Positions 57,084-64,000 of a DNA stretch of 64,000 nucleotides are shown here, piece by piece (positions within the stretch are counted from its first letter, which is position 1; each line of letters begins with the position of its first letter). Both the position numbers and the translations under genes were made by a program. Source of the DNA: Rubrobacter tropicus. Its GTDB lineage: Bacteria > Actinomycetota > Rubrobacteria > Rubrobacterales > Rubrobacteraceae. The stretch lies in contig NZ_CP045119.1 of the NCBI RefSeq assembly GCF_011492945.1, positions 1,426,001 to 1,490,000 on the forward strand. The letters run 5' to 3'. Below the pieces are notes generated by a model, which was given only the letters and a program-made list of their open reading frames with translations, ran no database searches and had not been told where the DNA came from.

Positions 57084-59441
57084 CTAGACGGAGCGTGCGC
57101 GTTCCGGCACGCCGTAGAGGGTGTTGCGGCGGCGGGGGGTGCGGCCTACGTCCCGGATCATGGCCTCCAGATCCGAAGGCGTCATCTCCTGGCCGTGGTC
57201 GGCGCCGGCGGCCCGGCTGATGCTCTCGTTCATCAGCGTGCCACCGAGGTCGTTGCAGCCGGCCTGCAGGCACGCCTTCGCGCCCTCGGCGCCGAGCTTC
57301 ACCCACGAGACCTGAACGTTGTCTATGTGGCCGTGGAGCGCGATCCTGCCTACCGCGTGCATCTTGACCGTCTCGGTGAAGGTGGGGCCCCTGCGGGAGC
57401 GGCCCTGCAAGTAGAGCGGGGCTCCCATGTGGACGAAGGGCAGCGGCACGAACTCCGTGAAGCCGCCCGTGTCGGCCTGTATGTCCCGCAGGACCATGAG
57501 GTGCCGCGCCCAGTTCGCGGGACCGTCGACGTGGCCGAACATGATGGTCGTCGTGGCGGAGAGCCCGATGCCGTGCGCCTTTCGCATCACCTCCGCCCAT
57601 TGGGCGGTGTTGATCTTGTCCGGGCAGATGATGGCCCGGATCTCATCGTCCAGGACCTCCGCCGCCGTACCGGGTAAGGTCCCGAGCCCGGCCTCCTTTA
57701 GCTCCACGAGGAACTTCTCGACAGATATGCCCAGGGTGCGCGCGCCCTGCCACACTTCGAGGGGCGTGAAGGCGTGGACGTGCATGTCGGGCACCTCGTC
57801 TTTTACGGCCCGCAGGTAATCTATGTAGTTCTTGCCCGTGAAGCTGCCGTGGATGCCGCCGACCATGCAGACCTCGGTGGCGCCCTTCTCCCACGCCTCC
57901 CGCGCCCTTCGGGCCACCTCGGCCGTGTCCAGGAGGTAAGGGTCGCCGCGCAGGTTGAGGGACTTCGGCCCCTTGGAGAAGGCGCAGAAGCGGCACCGGA
58001 AGTAGCACTGGTTCGTGTAGTTGATGTTCCGGTTCACGACGTAGGTGACCTCGTCGCCGTTGACCTCGCGCCTGAGCCCGTCGGCCACCCGGCAGAGCTC
58101 CTCGAACTCCGTCCCCCGCGCCGTGAAGAGCAGGGCTATCTCGTCCTCGCGCAGGTCCCTGGTCCCGGCGGCCGCGAGCGCCCTCGCGAAGTTGGGCCGC
58201 ACCTTCGAAGGGCGCAGACCCCTCGCCTCGGCAAGGACCTTCGCCGGCACGGGCTCCGTGGTGCCCGGCGCCCAGTCTTCGGTCCTGGCGAAGCCCTCGG
58301 CGTCCTGGGCGGACAAGACGCCGGGGCGGAGGCGTTCGTCCACCCAGGTTCCGGCGTCGCGGGCGTAGGAGGGGTGGAGGGCGAGTCGTTCGAGGAGCAG
58401 GTAGCCCTTTGCCTGGGTGGCCTTTTCGAGCTCTTCCAGGTGGGGCCAGGGGCGTTCGGGGTTGACGTGATCCGGGGTTACGGGGGAGACGCCGCCCCAG
58501 TCGTTTATGCCGGCGTCGATGTAGCGGGCGTAGGAGGGCGTGCCGTTGACCTCTAGACCGGCAAGGTTCGGGGGCGCCTGGACGGTAACGTCGGAAGGCA
58601 GAAGGAGGCGGGCCAGGGCTATGGTGGCGAGCATCTCGTCCTCGGTCGGCTCGGACCAGCCCGCCATGCGGGTGCCCGGCTTGGCGCGGAAGTTCTGGAC
58701 TATGCACTCCTGGATGTTGCCGTGGCGCTCGTGGAGGTCGCGGATGGCGAGGATCGTGTCGACCCGCTCCTCGACGGTCTCCCCGATCCCGATAAGGATT
58801 CCCGTCGTAAACGGAACCTTGAGCCTTCCCGCCCCTTCCATCGTCTTCAGGCGCTTGGCAGGGACCTTGTCCGGGGAGGCCCAGTGGGCGAGGTTCGGGC
58901 CGAGCAGCCGGTCGGAGGCCTGCTCCAGCATGATCCCCTGCGAGACCGAGACGGGCCTGAGATCCCGCACCTCCCCCGCCGAGAGGACCCCGGGATTCGC
59001 GTGCGGCAGTAACCCTGTCTCCTCCAGCACGAGCCGGCAGCAGTGGGCCAGGTACTCGATGGTCGTCCCGAAGCCCATCTCTCTCAGCTCGCGCCTGGCC
59101 TCGGGGTAGCGCTTCTCGGGCTTGTCCCCGAGCGTGAACAGGGCCTCCTTGCAGCCGGCCTCTGCGCCTGCCCTCGCGACCTCGAGGACTTCTCCGGGTG
59201 TCAGGAACGCTTTTTCGCCGGGGCGTGGGCCGTGGGCGAAGGTGCAGTAGCCGCAGTTGTCGCGGCAGAGCTTGGTGAGGGGGATGAAGACCTTGCGGGA
59301 ATATGTGATCCTCGGCCCGAAGGCCCGGTCGCGGACCTCGGAGGCCGCCTTCATGGCCGGTTCCGGGTCGGCGTAGGCCGCCCATGCCAGCTCGTAGATC
59401 CTCTCGCGCCTCTCTTCGTCGCCCATCAGCGCGTCTACCAA
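57084..59441 (-). CDS. fbiC: FO synthase, fused CofG-CofH
   Basis: 785 residues, the length of actinobacterial FbiC. It makes the 5-deazaflavin FO from tyrosine and a flavin precursor by two radical-SAM reactions. The first cluster motif is C59-R-D-N-C63-G-Y-C66 in the N-terminal (CofG) half; the second is C479-Y-F-R-C483-R-F-C486 in the CofH half. Other conserved parts are PGVLSAGEVRDLRPVSVSQGIMLEQ and HVHAFTPLEVWQGARTLGIS. A TTG at 59441 is preferred for its GGGGGT site; ATG 59426 is possible. It is separate from the cofDCE operon, as in many actinobacteria, and is the first step of the pathway. Confidence 0.95.
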   Translation of the reverse strand: MVDALMGDEERRERIYELAWAAYADPEPAMKAASEVRDRAFGPRITYSRKVFIPLTKLCRDNCGYCTFAHGPRPGEKAFLTPGEVLEVARAGAEAGCKEALFTLGDKPEKRYPEARRELREMGFGTTIEYLAHCCRLVLEETGLLPHANPGVLSAGEVRDLRPVSVSQGIMLEQASDRLLGPNLAHWASPDKVPAKRLKTMEGAGRLKVPFTTGILIGIGETVEERVDTILAIRDLHERHGNIQECIVQNFRAKPGTRMAGWSEPTEDEMLATIALARLLLPSDVTVQAPPNLAGLEVNGTPSYARYIDAGINDWGGVSPVTPDHVNPERPWPHLEELEKATQAKGYLLLERLALHPSYARDAGTWVDERLRPGVLSAQDAEGFARTEDWAPGTTEPVPAKVLAEARGLRPSKVRPNFARALAAAGTRDLREDEIALLFTARGTEFEELCRVADGLRREVNGDEVTYVVNRNINYTNQCYFRCRFCAFSKGPKSLNLRGDPYLLDTAEVARRAREAWEKGATEVCMVGGIHGSFTGKNYIDYLRAVKDEVPDMHVHAFTPLEVWQGARTLGISVEKFLVELKEAGLGTLPGTAAEVLDDEIRAIICPDKINTAQWAEVMRKAHGIGLSATTTIMFGHVDGPANWARHLMVLRDIQADTGGFTEFVPLPFVHMGAPLYLQGRSRRGPTFTETVKMHAVGRIALHGHIDNVQVSWVKLGAEGAKACLQAGCNDLGGTLMNESISRAAGADHGQEMTPSDLEAMIRDVGRTPRRRNTLYGVPERARSV

Positions 59442-59514
59442 AACTTACCCCCCGTCGTTCTCGCGGAAGGGCAGTATACTCCCGATCCCCCCGGCCGGAA
59501 GCCTCTCGCCGAAA

Positions 59515-59546
59515 TCCGACAAAATTTATCGGGGATCGGATAGAAT
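59515..59546 (+). promoter_or_regulatory. Operator-promoter of the sulfurtransferase gene
   Basis: TCCGA-N9-TCGGG (59515-59533) is the same half-site and spacing as the cys operon palindrome. It overlaps the expected -35 position of a TAGAAT -10 box at 59541-59546, so a bound protein would block transcription. Co-regulation with sulfate assimilation is inferred. Confidence 0.55.
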
Positions 59547-59582
59547 ACCCTTTCGTGGATTGAAAGCAGAGAAGGGAGATTC

Positions 59583-60452
59583 GTGAGCGAGCAGCAGATA
59601 GAGCAGAAGGGTTACGCCCACCCGGAGGCGCTGGTCAGCACCGACTGGGTGGCCGAGCATCTGAACGACCTTGAGAACGTGCGCATCGTCGAGTCCGACG
59701 AGGACGTGTTGCTCTACGAGGTGGGCCATATTCCGAACGCCGTCAAGATCGACTGGGTAGAGGACCTCAACGACCCGCTCGTGCGCGACTACCTCGACCC
59801 GGAGCACTTCGCCCGCCTGATGGGCGAGAAGGGCATAGGCCCGGACACCAAGGTCGTCTTCTACGGGGACAAGAACAACTGGTGGGCCACGTATGCGTTG
59901 TGGGTCTTCCGGCTCTTCGGGCACGACAACGTCGCCGTTATGGACGGGGGCAGGATAAAGTGGGAGGCCGAGGGCCGCGAGATGACCCAGGAGGTCCCCG
60001 AAGTCCCGCAGAAGGACTACCCGGTGCCGGCCAGGGACGACTCGAAGATCCGGGCCTTCAAGGCCGACGTCGAGAGGCACCTCCAGTCGAACGGGCCCAT
60101 GGTCGACGTGAGGAGCCCCGGCGAGTACTCGGGCGAGCTTCTGCACATGCCCGACTACCCGCAGGAGGGCGCGCTCCGCGGCGGCCACATCCCCGGGGCC
60201 GCCAACGTGCCGTGGGCGCGGGCCGCGAGGGAGGACGGAACCTTCAAGAGCGCGGACGAGCTCAAGGAGATCTACGAGGGCGAGGCAGGCCTCTCGGGCA
60301 GCGACGACGTCGTCGCCTACTGCCGCATCGGGGAGCGCTCCAGCCACACCTGGTTCGTGCTCAGCTACCTGCTCGGCTACGACAACGTCCGCAACTACGA
60401 CGGCTCCTGGACCGAGTGGGGCAACTCCGTCGGCGCCCCCATCGAGCGGTAG
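59583..60452 (+). CDS. Thiosulfate/3-mercaptopyruvate sulfurtransferase (tandem rhodanese)
   Basis: 289 residues from a GTG with GAAGGGAG. Two rhodanese domains: the first, inactive, with [26 protein letters not shown]; the second with [14 protein letters not shown]...[16 protein letters not shown] and the active-site loop C-R-I-G-E-R-S in [39 protein letters not shown]. It moves a sulfane sulfur from thiosulfate or mercaptopyruvate to a thiol acceptor. A SufU-like gene lies 11 bases downstream, suggesting sulfur delivery for clusters. Confidence 0.92.
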   Translation: MSEQQIEQKGYAHPEALVSTDWVAEHLNDLENVRIVESDEDVLLYEVGHIPNAVKIDWVEDLNDPLVRDYLDPEHFARLMGEKGIGPDTKVVFYGDKNNWWATYALWVFRLFGHDNVAVMDGGRIKWEAEGREMTQEVPEVPQKDYPVPARDDSKIRAFKADVERHLQSNGPMVDVRSPGEYSGELLHMPDYPQEGALRGGHIPGAANVPWARAAREDGTFKSADELKEIYEGEAGLSGSDDVVAYCRIGERSSHTWFVLSYLLGYDNVRNYDGSWTEWGNSVGAPIER

Positions 60453-60463
60453 GCCGCACGCCT

Positions 60464-60883
60464 TTGGACCGCAAAGAGCGCGTAGCCTACCTCGTCGACC
60501 ACTTCGGGAACCCCCGCCACAAGGGGGTTCTCGAAGGCGCGGACGTGGCCATGCCGGGCGGCAGCCCCGAGTGCGGCGGCTCCGTCGTCGTCTACCTCAA
60601 GGGCGACGGGAACGGCGGCATAGAAGACCTCGCCTGGACGGGCCAGGGAGACACCATCAGCATGGGCGCCACGTCTGTAATCGTCGGGCGCGTGCGCGAC
60701 GAGGGGCTCACGCTCCAACAGGTGCTCGACCTCGACTACGAGAAGTTCATGGACTCCATAGGCCGGGACGTCATCGGCAGCCGCACCCGCAACGCGACTT
60801 TGGGCCTCTCGACCATAAAGTCCGCCGTCAGGAAGTACCAGAGGGACCGGATCGCTGACACGGAAGACCGCGCCACGGCGTAG
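60464..60883 (+). CDS. SufU/NifU-like scaffold protein with missing ligands
   Basis: 139 residues from TTG 60464. The NifU-N fold is visible: VAYLVDHFGNPRHKGVLEGADVAMPGGSPECGGSVVVYLKG, then DLAWTGQGDTISMGATSVIVGRV, and LSTIKSAVRKYQRD at the end. A normal scaffold has three cysteines: one in the first block (kept, PECGG), one in the G-x-G-C block and one near the C-terminus. Here the second position is aspartate-like (GQGDTIS) and the third is absent. It may bind zinc or receive sulfur rather than hold clusters. It is transcribed with the sulfurtransferase. Confidence 0.75.
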   Translation: MDRKERVAYLVDHFGNPRHKGVLEGADVAMPGGSPECGGSVVVYLKGDGNGGIEDLAWTGQGDTISMGATSVIVGRVRDEGLTLQQVLDLDYEKFMDSIGRDVIGSRTRNATLGLSTIKSAVRKYQRDRIADTEDRATA

Positions 60884-60893
60884 CGGGGCCCGA

Positions 60894-61511
60894 CTAGTCG
60901 CCGGTCAGACGTTCGCGGCTGGTCCAGAGCGCGTATCCGGACCACGCGAGGCCGGCGCCCAAGAGCGTGTGGCCGACGATCAGAACGGCCTGGATTCCGA
61001 TGGGCGGCGAAAAGGCCACGATCGGGCCTCCGAGGGCCAACAGCAGACCGGCCGCGCGCGGTAGGACCCCGGCCCGGTACATCGAGATCCCGAGCAGGAC
61101 GTAACCGGCGCTAAAGACGAAGCTCGTGACGATAAGCTGCCACAGCCCGGCCGGCGTTCCCTGGCCGAAGTCTTGGGAGAAGAGGTGCTCCCTGCCTTCG
61201 AGGAGCATCATGGCCGTGCCGGCGAACGCGGCCAGGAAGCCCGCCAGGCCTGATGGGCCGGTCCGCGGTAGCTGGCGGGCGAAGATCCCGACCAGAACCA
61301 ACAGGACGGCCATGAGCGTGGCGAAGTGCAGAAGGTGCGCGGGGACCCATCCCGCGCTTGCGGGATCGTGCGGGTGAAGGAACGGGGCAAGGAACATGGA
61401 GACCCCCGCCGCCAGGGCCAGGAGCCCGGTCCCCCGAACAAGCGCGTTCGGCGAGACGCCGCGCTCCTCCCTGCGTCCGTTGGACGGCGTCGTCGCTCTT
61501 TCCGTGATCAC
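60894..61511 (-). CDS. Multi-pass membrane protein, unknown function
   Basis: 205 residues from GTG 61511; a region after ATG further upstream has no similarity. About six helices (LALAAGVSMFLAPFLHPHDP, LLHFATLMAVLLVLVGIFA, GLAGFLAAFAGTAMMLLEG, WQLIVTSFVFSAGYVLLGISM, RAAGLLLALGGPIVAFSP, AVLIVGHTLLGAGLAWSGYALW). Two histidines near helix ends (FLHPHDP; AHLLHF) might bind metal or heme. I do not recognise the family. It diverges from argH. Confidence 0.65.
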   Translation of the reverse strand: MITERATTPSNGRREERGVSPNALVRGTGLLALAAGVSMFLAPFLHPHDPASAGWVPAHLLHFATLMAVLLVLVGIFARQLPRTGPSGLAGFLAAFAGTAMMLLEGREHLFSQDFGQGTPAGLWQLIVTSFVFSAGYVLLGISMYRAGVLPRAAGLLLALGGPIVAFSPPIGIQAVLIVGHTLLGAGLAWSGYALWTSRERLTGD

Positions 61512-61650
61512 CTCGTTACCCCCAAACCTTCGGTCAAATGCGGCCGGAAGACCGCGTACCAACGCCTGCGATCGACACCCTAAAGGCAACGATGCCGGGC
61601 AGGATCGCGCAGATTGCGTATTTTCGGGTCTCATGGGGGCAGATCTGGGC

Positions 61651-61656
61651 TAAACT
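61651..61656 (+). promoter_or_regulatory. -10 element of argH, leaderless
   Basis: TAAACT lies eight bases before the argH ATG at 61665, and there is no ribosome site. The transcript would begin at or just before the start codon. No clear -35. Confidence 0.35.
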
Positions 61657-61664
61657 GCGCGACC

Positions 61665-63050
61665 ATGAGCGGTAAGGACAACGCGCCACTCTGGGGCGGC
61701 CGGTTCGGGACGAGCCCGGCCGGCGCCTTCGAGCGGCTGAACGCCTCCATCCCCTTCGACGTCCGGCTGGCCCCCCACGATATCCGGGGCTCCATCGCCC
61801 ACGCGAGGATGCTGGGAAGGCAGGCAATAGTCTCTGCGAAGGAATCGGAAGAGCTGGTCAGCGGCCTGGAGGCCGTGCTCAAAGAAGTGGAGGCCGGGGA
61901 GTTCTCGTGGACGCTCTCCGACGAGGACGTGCATACGGCAGTGGAGCGGCGGCTGCGCGAGATAGTCGGCGACGTGGCGCTGAAGCTGCACACGGGCCGG
62001 AGCCGCAACGACCAGGTAGCCCTCGACCTTCATCTTTTTGTCCGGGACGCGGCGGAAGGGATACGAGAGGGCGTTCTGGGGGCCATGCGGGCTCTCGTCG
62101 AGGTGGCGGCGGCGAACCGGGACGTCGTGTTGCCGGGGTACACGCATCTGCAGCGGGCGCAGCCGGTCCTGCTCGCGCATCACCTGCTCGCCCACTTCTG
62201 GGCCTTCGAGCGCGACGCGCGGCGCCTGGAGGCCGCCCGGGAGGCCGCCGGTCGATCCCCGCTCGGGGCCGCGGCGCTCGGCGGGACGCCGCACCCCATA
62301 GATCCTTCCCTCACGGCGCGAGATCTCGGGATGAGGCCCCTCGTCAACTCCCTCGACGCCGTCTCGGACAGGGACTTTGCCCTGGATCTTCTCTACGCCT
62401 GCGCCGTGCTCGGCGTCCACCTGAGCCGCCTCGGTGAGGAGTGGGTACTCTGGACGAGCGCCGAGTTCGGGTTTGCCAGCCTCGACGACGCGTACTCCTC
62501 CGGCTCGTCCATCATGCCCCAGAAGAAGAACCCGGACGCCCACGAGCTGATGCGCGGCAGGGCCGGAAGGCTCATCGGGGACTTGAACGCGCTCCTGATC
62601 ACCCTGAAAGGACTCCCGCTCGGTTACTCGAAAGACCTCCAGGAGGACAAGGAACCGCTATTCGACGCCGTGGACGCTGTAACGCCCATGCTCGCCGTCC
62701 TCCCCGAGATGCTCCGCACGGCCCGGTTTGACGCCGGGCGGATGCGCTCGGCGGCGGGCGGCTTCGCCCTGGCGACGGAACTCGCGGACTTCCTGGCAGC
62801 GCGCGGCGTGCCTTTCCGGGAGGCCCACCACGCCGTCGGACGGCTCGTGAAGAGGTGCGAGGAACTCGACCTGTCGCTGGAGGAGGTGCCGGACGAAGAA
62901 CTGGTCTCCGCGCACCCGACCCTGGCGGAGTTCCCCCGGACTTTGCTCACGCCGGAAGGTAGCGTCGCCAACAAGAAGAGCGGCGGCTCCACCTCGCCGG
63001 ATTCCGTCGAGGCACAACTGCGCGACGCCGGGCGGCTCCTGGGCGAATAG
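61665..63050 (+). CDS. argH: Argininosuccinate lyase
   Basis: 461 residues of the fumarase/aspartase superfamily. It cleaves argininosuccinate to arginine and fumarate, the last step of arginine synthesis. Conserved: LWGGRFGTSPAGAFERLNASI; EDVHTAVERRL; the TGRSRNDQVALDLHLF block; GYTHLQRAQPV with the catalytic histidine; and the signature SSGSSIMPQKKNPDAHELMRGRAGRLIG, whose serine is catalytic. The start is ATG 61665 after a -10 box. argG and other arg genes are not in the window. Confidence 0.97.
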   Translation: MSGKDNAPLWGGRFGTSPAGAFERLNASIPFDVRLAPHDIRGSIAHARMLGRQAIVSAKESEELVSGLEAVLKEVEAGEFSWTLSDEDVHTAVERRLREIVGDVALKLHTGRSRNDQVALDLHLFVRDAAEGIREGVLGAMRALVEVAAANRDVVLPGYTHLQRAQPVLLAHHLLAHFWAFERDARRLEAAREAAGRSPLGAAALGGTPHPIDPSLTARDLGMRPLVNSLDAVSDRDFALDLLYACAVLGVHLSRLGEEWVLWTSAEFGFASLDDAYSSGSSIMPQKKNPDAHELMRGRAGRLIGDLNALLITLKGLPLGYSKDLQEDKEPLFDAVDAVTPMLAVLPEMLRTARFDAGRMRSAAGGFALATELADFLAARGVPFREAHHAVGRLVKRCEELDLSLEEVPDEELVSAHPTLAEFPRTLLTPEGSVANKKSGGSTSPDSVEAQLRDAGRLLGE

Positions 63051-63178
63051 ACTTCAAGTGCGCCGTCCTGGAAGTAAACGCCGAGTTCGCCGAGGGGTAC
63101 GTCGAGCTCTACGAGGAAGAGGGCTACGGGGCCGTGGTCGGCGTCGGCCCCAATCCCGAGACGGAGTTCAACCCGTAA
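63051..63178 (+). other. Possible small frame or protein fragment after argH
   Basis: In one frame, ending at TAA 63176, the sequence reads FKCAVLEVNAEFAEGYVELYEEEGYGAVVGVGPNPETEFNP. It looks protein-like (acidic, evenly spaced hydrophobics), but no ATG, GTG or TTG precedes it in frame near argH's end, so it may be the tail of a lost gene or read by frameshift from argH. Not assigned. Confidence 0.3.
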
Positions 63179-63281
63179 GGTGTGGAGCCCCGGATAGGCG
63201 CGGAGCGGACGTTCGCGCCGCGGCCCCCTCCGTGTATAGTGTTGGCGCTGGTCGGCCAGAACCCGGGAGGGAGACTCAACC

Positions 63282-64000
63282 GTGCGGATCGTTCAGATGT
63301 CGGATGTCCACGTAGGCTCGGGACTGTTCAGGCAGGATCTCCTGGAGGCGACCGTCGAGGAGGCCAACGCCCTCGAGCCGGACCTGGTCGCCGTCGTGGG
63401 CGACCTGACGATGGAGGGCTACCGCTGGGAGTTCGAGGAGGCGAAGGGTTACCTCGACCGGTTGACCTGCCCGAACGTCGTCTACTCGATGGGCAACCAC
63501 GACGCCAAGAACGTGGGCTACAGGCACTTCGAGGAGTTCTTCGGCATCAGGGAGAAGTCGATCGAGATACCCGTGCCCGAGGGCGTCGCCAAGATAGTCT
63601 CGCTCGACTCGACGAAGCCCGACCTCGACGAGGGTGAGGTCGGGCGGGAGCATTACCGCTGGCTCGACTCGGAGTTCCGGGACTGGGACCGGGGGCCGAA
63701 GATACTCATGATCCACCACCACATCCTCGCCGTGCCCGGCACGGGACGGGACGTGAACAACCTGCGCGACGCCGGGGACGTCATGGCCATCCTGCGCGAG
63801 CTGAAGGTGGACATGGTCCTTTCCGGCCACCGGCACGTACCCTACGTGTGGAGCATCTCCGGCGTGCGCATAGTCCACTCCGGCACCGTCTCGACCATGC
63901 GCGTCCGCGGTACGATGCCGCCGTCGTACAACGTGATAGAGCTCGACGATAACTCGGTCTCTATCACGCTGCACGAACCCGGTAAGGGCGTCAAAGAACC
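63282..64000 (+). CDS. Calcineurin-like metallophosphoesterase, runs off the window
   Basis: Starts at GTG 63282 with GGGAGGGAG and remains open to the right edge (239 residues seen). The metal-ligand series is complete: RIVQMSDVHVGSG (D-x-H), VVGDLTMEG (G-D), YSMGNHDAKN (G-N-H-D), ILMIHHHILAVPG and VLSGHRHVPYVW (G-H-x-H). Such enzymes act on phosphodiesters or nucleotides with two metal ions, cytoplasmic or membrane-associated. The substrate is unknown and the C-terminus is missing. Confidence 0.88.
   Translation, partial: MRIVQMSDVHVGSGLFRQDLLEATVEEANALEPDLVAVVGDLTMEGYRWEFEEAKGYLDRLTCPNVVYSMGNHDAKNVGYRHFEEFFGIREKSIEIPVPEGVAKIVSLDSTKPDLDEGEVGREHYRWLDSEFRDWDRGPKILMIHHHILAVPGTGRDVNNLRDAGDVMAILRELKVDMVLSGHRHVPYVWSISGVRIVHSGTVSTMRVRGTMPPSYNVIELDDNSVSITLHEPGKGVKE

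Overview
The window is about 64 kb of very GC-rich chromosomal DNA. Many genes start with GTG or TTG, and four-base stop/start overlaps (GTGA, ATGA) are common. The gene set points to an actinobacterium, most likely a deep-branching Rubrobacter-like lineage: coenzyme F420 biosynthesis with several predicted F420 enzymes, a fused FbiC, a PASTA kinase, a VanW-domain protein, the eno/divIC/DUF501 neighbourhood and PadR/LtrA genes. That assignment is inferred from gene content and base composition; there is no rRNA gene to confirm it. No phage, insertion sequence or CRISPR array is visible.

Layout. 0-9 kb: an exporter fragment, a hotdog thioesterase, mfd, a parvulin lipoprotein, then eno, pyk, a broken divIC and DUF501. 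9-16 kb: an unusual class-I tRNA with a UAA anticodon, a predicted nucleotidyltransferase, LtrA, a PadR regulator with its target and operator, and thrS. 16-25 kb: secreted and redox genes, including an RTX-like protein, a MetE-like enzyme, a CBS-ACT protein, two epimerases and dehydrogenases. 25-34 kb: a PASTA kinase, the ribose genes rbsK-rbsD, a methyltransferase, a flavin reductase, MarC and a lipoate ligase. 34-37 kb: NUDIX-cofD-cofC-cofE, an F420 operon. 38.7-45.5 kb: a sulfate assimilation operon (cysH, siroheme reductase, FrhB-like F420 dehydrogenase subunit, a small unknown gene, sat, cysC, TauE). 46-53 kb: VanW, a membrane HTH-PASTA regulator, an RlpA-LysM protein, an LLM enzyme and a flavin-reductase/nitroreductase fusion. 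52.5-64 kb: a two-component system, membrane proteins, fbiC, a sulfurtransferase with a SufU-like partner, argH and a phosphoesterase running off the edge.

The main theme is F420 linked to sulfur. The sulfite reductase gene overlaps by one base a gene for an F420H2-oxidising, two-cluster ferredoxin-type subunit. Together they resemble the two halves of the methanogen F420-dependent sulfite reductase Fsr, but encoded separately inside an assimilatory operon. The cofactor genes lie in the same window. This operon has a good promoter, an upstream inverted repeat that recurs at the sulfurtransferase promoter, and a leaderless leader peptide whose single Cys codon lies in the loop of an RNA hairpin.

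Two general features need care. First, intergenic regions carry a mosaic repeat family built from TCAGC...CGCT modules around variable small hairpins. Second, about 20 apparent one-base losses, nearly all in coding-strand G runs, break or locally garble otherwise well-conserved genes (divIC, qor, pknB, rbsK, an alpha/beta hydrolase, a lipoate ligase, cofD, cofC, a LuxR regulator). Assembly error is the simplest explanation, so these genes should not be taken as inactivated without read-level checks.
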